Counted from the first letter of the stretch, positions 51,867 through 61,192 are shown. The stretch is 64,000 nt of DNA from Bacteroidales bacterium (GCA_017479705.1 JAFVCA010000005.1:32435-96434); one strand, 5' to 3'. Notes: generated from the letters alone by a model not told the origin. Translations and numbers: made by a program.

Positions 51867-52342
51867 GCTCTCCCTCCGCACAGTTTCCTCAATAGTGCCG
51901 CGCAACCCACAGTGATGTCCTCCCATGCGGCTGCAAAGTCGCGCGTATACCATGGGTCGGCCACATCGCGTTCATGGTGTGAGCGGTCCGTGGCGTCAGT
52001 ATGGTCCAGCAATAGACTTATCTTCCCTTGAGGGTCGTCAGGTATGATGTGACGTATGCTGCGCAGATTCTCGCGGTCCATCAGTATCAGGTGGTCGTAG
52101 TAGTGGTAGTCCCCGCAGGTCACTTGGCGTGCTGCGTGTTGTGCCCCATGTATGCCGTGGATTTCTAATGTGCGTAATGCCATGGGATAGATAGGGTTGC
52201 CAATCTCCTCGCGGCTTGTGGCTGCCGAGTCCACTTCAAACAGGTGCGCCACTCCGGCGCGAGCGGCCAAGTCCTTGAATACAAACTCAGCAGTAACACT
52301 GCGACATATATTCCCATGGCAGACAAATAGTATACGATTCAT
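51863..52342 (-). CDS. Low-molecular-weight protein-tyrosine phosphatase
   Basis: 159 residues. The P-loop FVCHGNICRSVTAEF (C-x5-R-S) at the N-terminus is the catalytic cysteine loop, and DVADPWYTRDFAAAW supplies the general-acid aspartate (DPWY). Length is typical (150-160). Members dephosphorylate tyrosine on kinases such as BY-kinases of polysaccharide export, but no such kinase is in the window. The start MNRILFVCHG is chosen because upstream residues are not conserved. It overlaps aat by four bases. Confidence 0.92.
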   Translation of the reverse strand: MNRILFVCHGNICRSVTAEFVFKDLAARAGVAHLFEVDSAATSREEIGNPIYPMALRTLEIHGIHGAQHAARQVTCGDYHYYDHLILMDRENLRSIRHIIPDDPQGKISLLLDHTDATDRSHHERDVADPWYTRDFAAAWEDITVGCAALLRKLCGGRA

Positions 52343-52474
52343 TCTTTGTTGCATTGCTTTTTCAGCATAACGGTGCTGTTGTACTTTTATTGTGGATAAG
52401 GCATGCATGGTGCCATTAAACTTAAACGAGACGTTTTTTTGCTCTAAAAAATGCGTGGTTACAATATTTTTTTG

Positions 52475-52482
52475 TACTTTTG
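52475..52482 (+). promoter_or_regulatory. Promoter -7 element of the GH20 gene
   Basis: TACTTTTG followed by CATT, which fits TAnnTTTG and lies 56 bp before the chosen GH20 start. Confidence 0.65.
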
Positions 52483-52537
52483 CATTTCAGTTTTGCGACT
52501 TGGTGTCTTGAAACATATTAATAATCCGTATTTCAAT

Positions 52538-55081
52538 ATGAAGAGAATCATACTCCTTGCCCTTGTGGCTATCGCTCTCCCGGCTTTGGCACAGAAGAAT
52601 TATGTCAATATAGGCGTCATCCCCTCGCCCCAGCGCGTGGAGATGGGCAGCGGCACTTTGGACAATCTCCGTGTCGCTCCCATCCGCAATTTTGTGGAGT
52701 ACATCGCTGGTGCAGAAAACCAGCGTCAGGCCTATCGGCTCGAAATCACACAGACGGAGGTCGTCGTCACCGCCGTAAGCAACGAGGGCTGGGGCTATGC
52801 CCTCAAGACTCTGGACCAGCTGAAAAGGCTCTATCCCGACGGCATCCCGTGCATGACGGTGACGGACTGGCCGGCCTACGAGTTCCGCGGCTGGTTAGAC
52901 GACATCAGCCGGGGTCCCATCCCGAACCGCTCCTTCCGCCGCATGACGCGCTCTTTTTCCGAACGCTACAAGTTGAACTTCGGCAGCTACTACACGGAGC
53001 ACACGCTCTACAATGAGCAGTACCCCGACATCTCCGGCTATAGCGGCATCAACCCCTTCGAGTATTCCGACGACCCTTTTATGATGGCCAACTTGCAGTG
53101 TTTTGCCCATTTCGAGAAGACGTTGCGCATTCCCTATTACCAGTCCATCATGGACGGCCACGCGAACGTCAACCCCGCTAAGGAGGAGACCTACACATTC
53201 CTCCGCGACCAGATTGAGAATGCCGTCCAGGCTTACCATTCCAGCCGTTTCTTCAACATCAACTGCGACGAGACCGAGGGGCTCGGCAGCGGGCGCGCCC
53301 GCCAATATGTGGAACAGCGGGGTGCCGACGAGGTCTACGTGCAGCACATCAACCGTGTCTACGACATCGTGCAGCAGGCCTATCGCGAGGCGCATGACGG
53401 TGGGCGTATGGAGGTGCTTATGTGGGGCGACATTGTGGCCAAGAATCCCGCCATGCTTCGTCTGCTCCCCAAGGATATGCAGTATATCGTGTGGAGCTAC
53501 GTTGCCCGCGACAGCTACTCCGACCTCATTGCCCCCTTCGCCAAGCTCCGTGCGGAGCAGGGCAACCCCTTCTGGGTGGCACCCAGCGTAAGCCATGCCT
53601 CTGGGTCCCCCTCGGTGCGCAACTATATTGAGAACATAGCTTTCTTGGCTCGCGATGGCTATCAGGCTGGTGCCCGCGGACTGATGAACACCTCGTGGGA
53701 CGACAGCGGCGAGGGCCTTTTTGCCGACGGCTGGCACGCCATGGCTTGGGCTGCCGAGATGGCTTGGCGTCCCCTCACTGCCACATCGCCCAAGGAGGCC
53801 CGCCGCGAGCTGGCCGAGCGCGAGCGGATTTTCAATGAGAATTACGACCGTCTTTTTGCCATCGACTACCGCCGTCTTGACCCCGATGCTACGGGTACGC
53901 CTTCAGTAACCCGCATGCTCAACACTGTCGGTGCCCTCAACGGCAATCCCTGGGTGGGCGAATGGTGCACCACTGCTGCCCTCATGCAGCCCCTCATGCA
54001 GTTCAACCCGGTGGATGTGGACGCCGCCATGCTGCAACGCTGCGACAGTGTCGAGGCCATTGTCCGCCGTGCCCTCGCGGTGGTGGACAGCAGCCGGGTG
54101 CCGCACTATGCCTACACTTGCCACAGGCTGCTCTGCGTGGCGGAGAAGAGCCGTCTGCGGGTACAGCTGTACAATCTTCTTAGTCAGACGGACTCTCTCG
54201 CGGCAGCGAAATATGACATTCAGGCTGCGAGCCGCCGCTATTTCCGCCACTTGCACAGTCTGAAATTGGAGTACTTGCGCCTGTGGGACGAGGAGAACAC
54301 GGACTACAGCCGCGACATCGTCTGCGAGCGCTTTGACCGTCTGGGCCGCGAGGTGCAGGAGCTCCGCCAGCGGGTTTTCATCACCAACGACTATCGCGAC
54401 GGGAAGATGTACGTCTCCCTGCGCTCCCTTTTCAAGGACCGCCCCATATACTTCACTGTGGACGGGCGCAAACCCTCGCAGGGTTCCAACCTCTACAAGC
54501 GTCCGTTCACCATCGGGCGCAGCTGCCTGGTCCGTGCCGTGACTTTCAGCAAGTGGGACGAGCCGGTCTACAGCGAGCAGTATCTCCTTTTCCACAAGGC
54601 CATCGGCAAGCTGAAGAGGCTCAACAATCTCTACAACGACTATAAGCCCAAGTACAGCGGCGGCGGCTACAACGCCCTGACCGACGGGGTGCTGGGCAGC
54701 GACGACACCTATGACGACGGCCACTGGCAGGGCTACTGGGGCAAGGATATAGATGTGGAGATGGACTTGGGCAGCGTCACTGCGGTGAAGACCATCACGA
54801 TGCGTTTCCTCCACAATGCCAACGACTGGATTCTCACCCCGCGCACCATTGAGGTGTACACCTCCTCCGACGGTTCCAACTGGAAGCTGGCACACACACA
54901 GCAGTTCACTCCCAACTTCCGCGACCGCGGCACCTTTGTCCGCACCCTTGCGCTGCAGCCCGCCAAGCTTTCCGCACGCCACATCCGCATTGTGGCCAAG
55001 AATCCCGGCCCCCTGCCGGAGTGGCATCTGGCCAAAGGCAGCGACAGCTGGATGTTCTGCGACGAAGTGGTTGTAGAATAG
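52538..55081 (+). CDS. Glycoside hydrolase family 20-like beta-N-acetylhexosaminidase
   Basis: 847 residues from MKRIILLALVAIALPALAQ (signal peptide; the upstream in-frame ATG lies before the promoter). N-terminal GH20b domain (about 20-125, VNIGVIPSPQRVEMGSGTL); catalytic TIM barrel (about 125-460) with DWPAYEFRGWLDDISRGPIP and FFNINCDETEGLGSG, the Asp-Glu pair used in substrate-assisted catalysis. Later GLMNTSWDDSGEGLFADGWHAMAWAAEMAW fits the end of the barrel. Residues ~640-700 look like a chitobiase C-terminal domain (YFTVDGRKPSQGSNLYKRPF), and ~720-847 like an F5/8 type C carbohydrate-binding module (VEMDLGSVTAVKTITMRFLH). Probably periplasmic or surface removal of GlcNAc/GalNAc. Divergence from standard members (RGWLDD in place of RGLMLD) leaves the substrate open. 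Confidence 0.8.
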   Translation: MKRIILLALVAIALPALAQKNYVNIGVIPSPQRVEMGSGTLDNLRVAPIRNFVEYIAGAENQRQAYRLEITQTEVVVTAVSNEGWGYALKTLDQLKRLYPDGIPCMTVTDWPAYEFRGWLDDISRGPIPNRSFRRMTRSFSERYKLNFGSYYTEHTLYNEQYPDISGYSGINPFEYSDDPFMMANLQCFAHFEKTLRIPYYQSIMDGHANVNPAKEETYTFLRDQIENAVQAYHSSRFFNINCDETEGLGSGRARQYVEQRGADEVYVQHINRVYDIVQQAYREAHDGGRMEVLMWGDIVAKNPAMLRLLPKDMQYIVWSYVARDSYSDLIAPFAKLRAEQGNPFWVAPSVSHASGSPSVRNYIENIAFLARDGYQAGARGLMNTSWDDSGEGLFADGWHAMAWAAEMAWRPLTATSPKEARRELAERERIFNENYDRLFAIDYRRLDPDATGTPSVTRMLNTVGALNGNPWVGEWCTTAALMQPLMQFNPVDVDAAMLQRCDSVEAIVRRALAVVDSSRVPHYAYTCHRLLCVAEKSRLRVQLYNLLSQTDSLAAAKYDIQAASRRYFRHLHSLKLEYLRLWDEENTDYSRDIVCERFDRLGREVQELRQRVFITNDYRDGKMYVSLRSLFKDRPIYFTVDGRKPSQGSNLYKRPFTIGRSCLVRAVTFSKWDEPVYSEQYLLFHKAIGKLKRLNNLYNDYKPKYSGGGYNALTDGVLGSDDTYDDGHWQGYWGKDIDVEMDLGSVTAVKTITMRFLHNANDWILTPRTIEVYTSSDGSNWKLAHTQQFTPNFRDRGTFVRTLALQPAKLSARHIRIVAKNPGPLPEWHLAKGSDSWMFCDEVVVE

Positions 55082-55100
55082 CCTTTTCCACGCTCGTGAA

Positions 55101-55159
55101 AACGCCGTTCAACGCTCCTTCTATATTGATTCAATATTGAACGAGCGTTGAACGGCGTT
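55101..55159. repeat. Long inverted repeat between convergent genes
   Basis: AACGCCGTTCAACGCTC (55101-55117) and its exact reverse complement (55143-55159), 17-bp stem. The 25-nt loop itself contains TATTGA-T-TCAATA. No T-run, so it is not a standard terminator. Confidence 0.7.
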
Positions 55160-55200
55160 ATGCGTATAGGCGGAAATGTGTATTACTTGGGCTCAAAAAT

Positions 55201-55238
55201 GAAAGGTGAAAAGATGTGAAACCAAATTTCCACCTTTC
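55201..55238 (-). terminator. Terminator-like hairpin after the nucleoside kinase gene
   Basis: GAAAGGTG / CACCTTTC 8-bp stem with a 22-nt loop; on the minus strand it is followed by ATTTTTGAG, and on the plus strand by AATGTTTTTT. Confidence 0.6.
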
Positions 55239-55246
55239 AATGTTTT

Positions 55247-56926
55247 TTAGTAGACAAAGCTGCTGCCTCCGAGGAATTCGCGCATGATGCTGGTGGGCGG
55301 AATGAAGGTGGGTTCGATGGGTTCGATGATGTCAATGAAATTGAGCAGCCGTTGAGCCTCGGCATATTCGGGGCAGTTCTGCGGTATCTTTTTGAGCTGC
55401 GGTGCGGCATAGAGTTTCAGCACGCCGAGTTCGTAGAGCAGAGCGGAGTTGAACATGACGTCGGCCTGCTCCTGGAAGGGGAAGATGTTGCTCTCCTCTC
55501 CTCTCCTCACCTCATGCCAGCGGTGCAGGGTGTTGTAGGCGTCCCATCCGCGGAAGTTGTTGTCGCGCACAATGCGGCGCAGCATGCGGTTCTCGCTGCT
55601 GCGGATGCTGTTGAGGTCGTCAATGGCAATCTGGGTGAGGGTGGAGACGTAGACCTTGAATTTGAGGCCGTCGGCTATGTAGGCGGTGAGCTTGGGGTTG
55701 AGGGCATGGATGCCTTCGACCACGAGGATGCTGTTGGGGCCAAGCTGGATGCTTTTGCCGTCGTAGAAGGGCTCGCCCTTGATGAAGTCGAAGGTGGGTA
55801 TTTCGACCCGCTCGCCACGGAAGAGACGTTGCAGGTGCTCGTTGAGCAGGGGGATGTCGAGGGCGTCGATGGATTCGAAGTCGTACTCGCCGTTGGGGAG
55901 TCGCGGCGTGCGGTCGCGGCTCATGAAGTAGTCGTCCAGCGAGAGCTGGTGGACGTCGAATCCCATGACGGTGAGCTGGACGCTGAGGCGTCGGCAGGAG
56001 GTGGTCTTGCCGGAGGAGGAGGGGCCGGCCACCAGCACGAGGCGTACGGTGTCGCGCTTGCGGTAGATCATGTTGGCAATCTCGGAGTAGCACTTCTCGT
56101 GCAGGGCTTCGGAGATGTGGATGAGGTGGGTCTGCCCTTTGTCGCGGACGATGCGGTTGAGGTCGGTGATGGTGGAGAGGTGGAGGCGATCCACCCAGAG
56201 GTGGTGGAGCTTGAAGATGTTGAAGAGTTTGGGCGTGTCCGGCAGCAGGGGAGGACGGTCAAGGTGGTGCGGGTCCGGCATTTGGAGGAGGAACCCCTCG
56301 TCGGCATACATGTGGAAGTCCCACGAACGGAGGCACCCTGTGGAGGGCACCAGCTTGGAGGCCAGTTTGTGCATGGTGCCGTCGAGGACGTGCATGGTGA
56401 TGTAGAGCTGGGAGAGGGATTGGAGCAGCTCGAGGGTCTTGGGGTTGTTGGTGTCCTTGATTTGCTCGATGGCGTCGGTGAGGAGCATGGAGCGATGCTC
56501 GAAGGGGAGGTCGAGCCGCTGGAGCTCGATCATGCGCTCGCGGACGTTCTTGGCGGTGACGAAGCGGTCTTCGTCGGCGTTCTCGATGGTGCAGTAGAAG
56601 CCGCCTTGCATGGAGTGCTTGACGGCGAGGGTGGCCATGGGGTAGGTGTCGCGCACGGCTTTGTAGAGCATGAAGGTGAGGGAGGTCTGGTACATGCGCC
56701 ATCCCTGGGGGTGGTTGATGTCGAAGAAGCAGACGGTCTTTGGGTTGTAGAGCCGGAACTGCATGTGTTCCACCTCGTTGTTGACAAGGGCTCCAAGGAT
56801 GGGGTTCTGCAAGGGCATGCGGCCCAGCTCGGTGTAGTATTCCTCAGCCAGCTCGGCAAGGCTGATGCCTTGGCGCACTGAGCGCCGCTCGTGGGTGTTC
56901 TCTATGACTATTTCGATGTTGCTCAT
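55247..56926 (-). CDS. Uridine kinase-like nucleoside kinase with TGS/threonyl-tRNA-synthetase-like N-terminus
   Basis: 559 residues. The N-terminal ~200 residues resemble the TGS and second domain of ThrRS (IEIVIENTHERRSVRQGISLAELAEEY; HSMQGGFYCTIEN...). The C-terminal half is a uridine kinase/phosphoribulokinase P-loop domain: LVLVAGPSSSGKTTSCRRLSVQL (Walker A), HQLSLDDYFMSRDRTPRLPNGEYDFESIDALD, FDFIKGEPFYDG, LVVEGIHALNP. This fused form is common in Bacteroidota and Clostridia and is annotated as nucleoside kinase. The substrate is not settled by sequence. It diverges from the Sel1-repeat gene with an 87-bp gap. Confidence 0.87.
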   Translation of the reverse strand: MSNIEIVIENTHERRSVRQGISLAELAEEYYTELGRMPLQNPILGALVNNEVEHMQFRLYNPKTVCFFDINHPQGWRMYQTSLTFMLYKAVRDTYPMATLAVKHSMQGGFYCTIENADEDRFVTAKNVRERMIELQRLDLPFEHRSMLLTDAIEQIKDTNNPKTLELLQSLSQLYITMHVLDGTMHKLASKLVPSTGCLRSWDFHMYADEGFLLQMPDPHHLDRPPLLPDTPKLFNIFKLHHLWVDRLHLSTITDLNRIVRDKGQTHLIHISEALHEKCYSEIANMIYRKRDTVRLVLVAGPSSSGKTTSCRRLSVQLTVMGFDVHQLSLDDYFMSRDRTPRLPNGEYDFESIDALDIPLLNEHLQRLFRGERVEIPTFDFIKGEPFYDGKSIQLGPNSILVVEGIHALNPKLTAYIADGLKFKVYVSTLTQIAIDDLNSIRSSENRMLRRIVRDNNFRGWDAYNTLHRWHEVRRGEESNIFPFQEQADVMFNSALLYELGVLKLYAAPQLKKIPQNCPEYAEAQRLLNFIDIIEPIEPTFIPPTSIMREFLGGSSFVY

Positions 56927-56980
56927 GTGAAAAAAAACGGATTATTTGTTCAGGAAATAACGCATTCGGTTTTTTTTTAG

Positions 56981-56988
56981 TATCTTTG
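56981..56988 (+). promoter_or_regulatory. Promoter -7 element of the Sel1-repeat gene
   Basis: TATCTTTG followed by CACTGCG, downstream of a T-tract, 25 bp before the start codon. Confidence 0.75.
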
Positions 56989-57013
56989 CACTGCGAAATA
57001 ATATGTTTTAACA

Positions 57014-60000
57014 ATGAAAAAATACGGTTTTCTCCTTATTTTGACGGTGTTGCTGCCGGTGTTGGCCGGAGCGCAAGCCGACAAGAAACTTATCGACAAG
57101 GCCCATCAGGGCGATGTGGCCGCAATGGTGCGTCTGGCTGAGTGTTACCAGAATGGAGCGGGTGTGCAGCACGACTCCACGCTGGCTCTGCAATGGCTCC
57201 AGAAGGCCGCCGACCTGGGCGATGGCGAGGCATGGATCCGCCTCTCGTCCTACTACCTGAAGGGCACGCTCCTGCCCAAGGACACGGCGCGCTATTTTGC
57301 CATCCGCAAGGAGTGGGCGGACAAGGGGCTGGGCAATGCCATGGCCGCTTTGGCCGCAGCCTACGAGTATGGCACTGGCTGCAAGGCGGACACCGCCAAG
57401 GCCATAGAACTGGCACAGGAAGCCTACAAGAAAGGCTCCGCCTGGGGCTACTTCACAATGGCTACGTACTACATGTACGGCTTCGGCTCTATCGAGAAGG
57501 ATATGAAGAGGGGCATCTCCTGCATGGAAAAGGCCATGAAGGCAGGTGACATTGACGCCATCAGTTCTCTTGCACGCTATTATTTTATTGCCGGGGATAA
57601 GAAGAAGACTTGGAAATACCTGAATGAAAGCCTGAAGTGGGCAGACCCCGACGGCGTGACCTTTGCTGCCGAGTGCTATTTCAACGGCATCGGTGTGGAC
57701 GAGGACGAGGCCAAGGCACAGCACCTGCTCGACTCGCTGATCAACGAGCACCACTCGCTCCGCTACACGCAGTCGTTGGCGGGCCTTTACTATATGTATC
57801 CTGCCAACCTCGGTCTCCGCGACAGTGCCAAGGCCATGCGTATTTGGCAGGACGGCGATGCCTTCGGCAGCGCGGCATGCCGCTTGAGCATGGCTCGTTT
57901 CTATTATGAGGAACAGCAGTATCCCGAGGCTATGCACTATTTCCGCAAGGTGGCCACAAGCACCCGCCCGGACGACTTCCAGGAGGAGGGTTGCTACCCC
58001 ATGGCCATCATGGCATACAACGGTCTGGGTTGCGAGGCCAACGCGGACAGCGCCATCTACTGGCTGAAACTGGGTGCCGACAAGTACCACGACGCCACCT
58101 GCGCCATGATGCTTGCCTCCATTTATGAAAGCGAAGAGCACAAGGACATGCCCCAGGCGGTGAAGTATTACCGTCGGGCAGACGAGTACGGCGACACCAC
58201 GGCCATGGCCAATCTGGGTCGCCTCTACGCCAGCAATGGCAACAACGACCGCGCCATGGAGTGCTACCAGCAGATGATTGACCGCGGACAGGCCGACGGC
58301 TATTTCCTGATGGGTTTGCTTTACGACAATGCCGGCGAAGGGAAGAAGTGCAACGAGTATATGGTCAAGGCCGACAAGATGGGCAGCAAGAACGCCGCCG
58401 AGGTGCTGGGCACCGTCTACGAGTTCGGTTTCGACGACACCAAGATTGATGCCAAGAAGGCCGCCAAGTATTACGAGCGTGCCGCCACGCCCAAGGCCCT
58501 CTACCGCTGGGGTCTCCTCTACCTCAACGGCGAGGTGGGCAAGCAGAAGGAGAAGGACATTGAAAGGGGTCTTGAACTGGTACAGATGTCCGCCGACCAG
58601 GGCTACATCGATGCCCTCTACGCCATGGGCTATTTCTACGAGACGGGCCGCTACGTCGATTCCGTTGACCACGAAAAGGCTGTCTATTATTTCCAGCAGC
58701 TGGCTGAAAATGATGTGGCCGCTGGCCAGTTCAAGATGGGTCTCTACTACGAACTGGGCGACGGGGGAATCGAGGTTGACTCGGTCAAGTCTATTGAATA
58801 CTATCAGAAAGCTGCCGCCCAAGGCCATGGCGAGGCCATGTGCTATCTGGGCGATTTCTACCGCATAGGCCGTTTCCTGCCCCTCGACAAGGCCAAGGCC
58901 TTCGAGCTTTACACCCAGGCCCACGAGGCCGGCGAGGAGATGGGCACCTACTATGTGGGCCGCTCCTACCTTGAAGGTTGTGGCGTGGAGATTGACACCA
59001 TCGCCGCTATTCCCTACCTCAAGGCTGCTGCCGCGCAGGGCGTGGGCAACGCTGCCTACAAGGTGGCCGACATCTATAACTTTGGTCGTGCCGGTGTCCC
59101 CGCCGACGGCGACTCCGCCTTAGCCTACTACGTCAGCGGTCATGAGAACGGCAGCGGCGAGGCCAGCTACTTCCTGGGTCGTCTGCTGCTCAATCAGGAG
59201 GAGTTGGAACAGGCGTTCCAGTACTTCTCCGTCGCTGCCCAACGGGGCAATGTCGACGGCCTCGTCACCTATGCTGTAATGTTGCAGCGCGGTGTCGGCA
59301 CCGATGAGGCCGACCCCGCCACGGCATACAAAGTCTTTGAGTATGCGGCTCGCCGCTATGGCGACGAGCGCGCCTACTGCCAGCTGGGCATCGCCTCCTT
59401 GCAGGGCAACGGCTGCCCGGAGGACGAGGTGCTCGGCAAGGCCTATCTCGACACCGCTGCCAACCTCGGCAACGTGCTGGCCATGTATGACCTCGGCCTC
59501 TGCTACCTCAACGGCTACGGCTGCGTGCCGGACACTGCCATCGCCATCTCATGGCTCGAAAAGGCCGCCGACAACGAGAGCATCGACGCCATCAACACCC
59601 TCGGTGATGTCTACGAGGCCCAGGGCGACTTCAAGAATGCAGTCCTCTATTTCGAGAAAGCCATCACACAGGGCAGTCTCGACGGCTATTGCAACATGGG
59701 CTACTGCTACGAGCAGGGCCAAGGCGTGGTGCTCAACTCGCAGAAGGCTTACGAGCATTACCTCTATGCTGCCGAGCACGGCTCGACCCGCGGCTGCATG
59801 ATGGTGGCCAACTGCTACATCCACGGCATCTATGTCGAGGAGAGCGTGGCCAAGGCCCTCGAATGGTACACCAAGGCTGCCGAAGGCGGCAACATACTGG
59901 CCATGTACTACTGCGGCTCCATCCTCGAAAATGGCGACGAGGGTGTCCCCGTCAACAAGAAACAAGCCAAGAAGTGGTACAAGATGGCCGCCGATGCCGG

Positions 60001-60040
60001 TTACGACCCCGCCGGTGCCGCCCTCAGCCGTATGAAATAA
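57014..60040 (+). CDS. Sel1-repeat protein (secreted, 1008 residues)
   Basis: Signal peptide MKKYGFLLILTVLLPVLAGAQ, so it acts in the periplasm or beyond. The whole mature chain is a solenoid of ~36-residue Sel1-like repeats, more than twenty by eye. They have A-x-x-x-L-A-x-x-Y-x-x-G and A-x-x-W-(L/Y)-x-x-A-A-x-x-G patterns (AMVRLAECYQNGAGVQHDST, ALQWLQKAADLGDGEAWIRL ... ALEWYTKAAEGGNILAMYYC). Some central units (about 290-480) are closer to TPRs. Sel1 arrays are scaffolds, often in envelope stress or signalling, with no catalysis. The kinase gene downstream starts after 15 bp, implying a two-gene operon. Confidence 0.88.
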   Translation: MKKYGFLLILTVLLPVLAGAQADKKLIDKAHQGDVAAMVRLAECYQNGAGVQHDSTLALQWLQKAADLGDGEAWIRLSSYYLKGTLLPKDTARYFAIRKEWADKGLGNAMAALAAAYEYGTGCKADTAKAIELAQEAYKKGSAWGYFTMATYYMYGFGSIEKDMKRGISCMEKAMKAGDIDAISSLARYYFIAGDKKKTWKYLNESLKWADPDGVTFAAECYFNGIGVDEDEAKAQHLLDSLINEHHSLRYTQSLAGLYYMYPANLGLRDSAKAMRIWQDGDAFGSAACRLSMARFYYEEQQYPEAMHYFRKVATSTRPDDFQEEGCYPMAIMAYNGLGCEANADSAIYWLKLGADKYHDATCAMMLASIYESEEHKDMPQAVKYYRRADEYGDTTAMANLGRLYASNGNNDRAMECYQQMIDRGQADGYFLMGLLYDNAGEGKKCNEYMVKADKMGSKNAAEVLGTVYEFGFDDTKIDAKKAAKYYERAATPKALYRWGLLYLNGEVGKQKEKDIERGLELVQMSADQGYIDALYAMGYFYETGRYVDSVDHEKAVYYFQQLAENDVAAGQFKMGLYYELGDGGIEVDSVKSIEYYQKAAAQGHGEAMCYLGDFYRIGRFLPLDKAKAFELYTQAHEAGEEMGTYYVGRSYLEGCGVEIDTIAAIPYLKAAAAQGVGNAAYKVADIYNFGRAGVPADGDSALAYYVSGHENGSGEASYFLGRLLLNQEELEQAFQYFSVAAQRGNVDGLVTYAVMLQRGVGTDEADPATAYKVFEYAARRYGDERAYCQLGIASLQGNGCPEDEVLGKAYLDTAANLGNVLAMYDLGLCYLNGYGCVPDTAIAISWLEKAADNESIDAINTLGDVYEAQGDFKNAVLYFEKAITQGSLDGYCNMGYCYEQGQGVVLNSQKAYEHYLYAAEHGSTRGCMMVANCYIHGIYVEESVAKALEWYTKAAEGGNILAMYYCGSILENGDEGVPVNKKQAKKWYKMAADAGYDPAGAALSRMK

Positions 60041-60055
60041 TAAATACACTCTCCA

Positions 60056-60925
60056 ATGAACGTTGAAGAATACATCGTCGCCCGCGTCAATGCTTTGATG
60101 CACACGCAGGACGCCACCATCATCAAGCGCCTCGAAGGGGGCATGAGCAACTACACCTACGTTGTCGAGACCCGCGGCAAACGCTACACCTACCGCGTCC
60201 CCGGCAAGTATGCCGAGAAATTTGTCGACCGTGTCGAAGAGTGGGACAACATACAGGAGGTAAACCGCTTAGGGCTCAACAACGCCACCTCTTACGTCGA
60301 GATTATCTCCGGCGAGAAGTTGGCCGAATATGTCGAAGGCACAATCATGTCCGAGACCGACGTGGTCAGCTACAACGACCTCTCCGTCCGCGCCCTCAAG
60401 AAAATCCATGGCAGCGACCTCCGCTTTAAGGACTACAACGCCTTTGGCCGCCTGGCCGACTACGAGCGCTACTGCCGTGAAATGGGCTTCACCCATCCCA
60501 AGGAGTATGTCGACCTCCGCACGCGCCTCGACCAGATGCGCCAGACCTTTGCCGACATCCCCCTCGTCCCCTGCCACTGCGACTACCAGCCCACCAACCT
60601 CGTCATCAGCGGCGACAAACTCTACGTCCTCGACTGGGAATTTGCCGGCATGAACGACCCCTTCTACGACATTGCCTGCTACGGCAACGCCGGCTTCGAC
60701 AAAGCCCTCTCCCTGCTCGAAGCATACGTCGGCCACAAACCCACCCCTGCCGAACTCCGTCGGCTCTACTTCCACCGGGCCTTCCAGTGCCTCCAGTGGT
60801 ACAACGTCGCCATCTACAAGGACCGTGTAGGCCTCAGCAAAGACCTCAACATGGACTTCAACCAGGTGGCAGCCTTCTTCTTCGGCATGGCGCGCGACCT
60901 CGTCGGCCAGTACGACCAGCTTTGA
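60056..60925 (+). CDS. Choline/ethanolamine kinase-like (LicA/APH-fold) phosphotransferase
   Basis: 289 residues. N-terminal lobe with GGMSNYTYVVETRGKRYTYRVPGKYAEKFVDR (nucleotide loop and lysine/arginine region) and IMSETDVVSYNDLSVRALKKIHGSDLRF. The catalytic loop VPCHCDYQPTNLVISGDKLYVLDWEFAGMNDPFYDIA has the H-x-D-x4-N Brenner motif and the DWE metal motif of choline kinases. LicA-type enzymes phosphorylate choline or ethanolamine for decoration of surface glycans or lipids. No cytidylyltransferase or transferase partner is adjacent, so the pathway is open. It may be co-transcribed with the Sel1-repeat gene. The terminator at 60964-60995 follows. Confidence 0.83.
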   Translation: MNVEEYIVARVNALMHTQDATIIKRLEGGMSNYTYVVETRGKRYTYRVPGKYAEKFVDRVEEWDNIQEVNRLGLNNATSYVEIISGEKLAEYVEGTIMSETDVVSYNDLSVRALKKIHGSDLRFKDYNAFGRLADYERYCREMGFTHPKEYVDLRTRLDQMRQTFADIPLVPCHCDYQPTNLVISGDKLYVLDWEFAGMNDPFYDIACYGNAGFDKALSLLEAYVGHKPTPAELRRLYFHRAFQCLQWYNVAIYKDRVGLSKDLNMDFNQVAAFFFGMARDLVGQYDQL

Positions 60926-60963
60926 CCCACCCTCCGGCCTCTGCCGGATGACCGAACATCTCC

Positions 60964-60995
60964 AGCCCCGGTACACAACCGTACCGGGGCTGTTT
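60964..60995 (+). terminator. Intrinsic terminator after the choline-kinase-like gene
   Basis: AGCCCCGGTAC / GTACCGGGGCT, 11-bp perfect stem with a 6-nt loop, followed by GTTTTA. A smaller CCGGC/GCCGG hairpin precedes it. The remaining gap to 61184 is pyrimidine-rich and shows no gene. Confidence 0.85.
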
Positions 60996-61184
60996 TACAT
61001 CCATTTAGCACCCTCTCGCCCCTCCGCCGACTGTCCAAACCACCCTTTTATCAACCATCTGTTCCATTTTTCTTTCAAAACTCTTATAGCTGTTTCTTCC
61101 TGTGTTTCATTTTGTTAGTGTGGGAGACGGTTTCCCTGTTTCTTAAAATTGTTTCAAAAAAAACCTTGTTTTATAAAAAAATCG

Positions 61185-61192
61185 TATTTTTG
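61185..61192 (+). promoter_or_regulatory. Promoter -7 element of the second peptide-lipoprotein cassette
   Basis: TATTTTTG followed by CAGCGG, after an A-rich stretch, with CTTG (61165-61168) as a possible -33. Predicted leader ~70 nt, with no counterpart of the structured RNA at 38100. Confidence 0.65.

Noticed and set aside
52451-52537. Upstream start giving a 29-residue longer GH20 protein
   Set aside because: It lies before the TACTTTTG promoter element, and the extra residues hide an otherwise good signal peptide.
55352-56881. Plus-strand open frame (about 509 codons) opposite the nucleoside kinase
   Set aside because: Composition is Val/Glu/Gly-rich throughout with no motif; the minus strand has P-loop and TGS motifs.
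57008-58924. Long minus-strand open frame over the Sel1-repeat gene
   Set aside because: Low-complexity shadow of repeated codons; no protein-like domain and no promoter, while the plus strand has signal peptide and clear Sel1 repeats.
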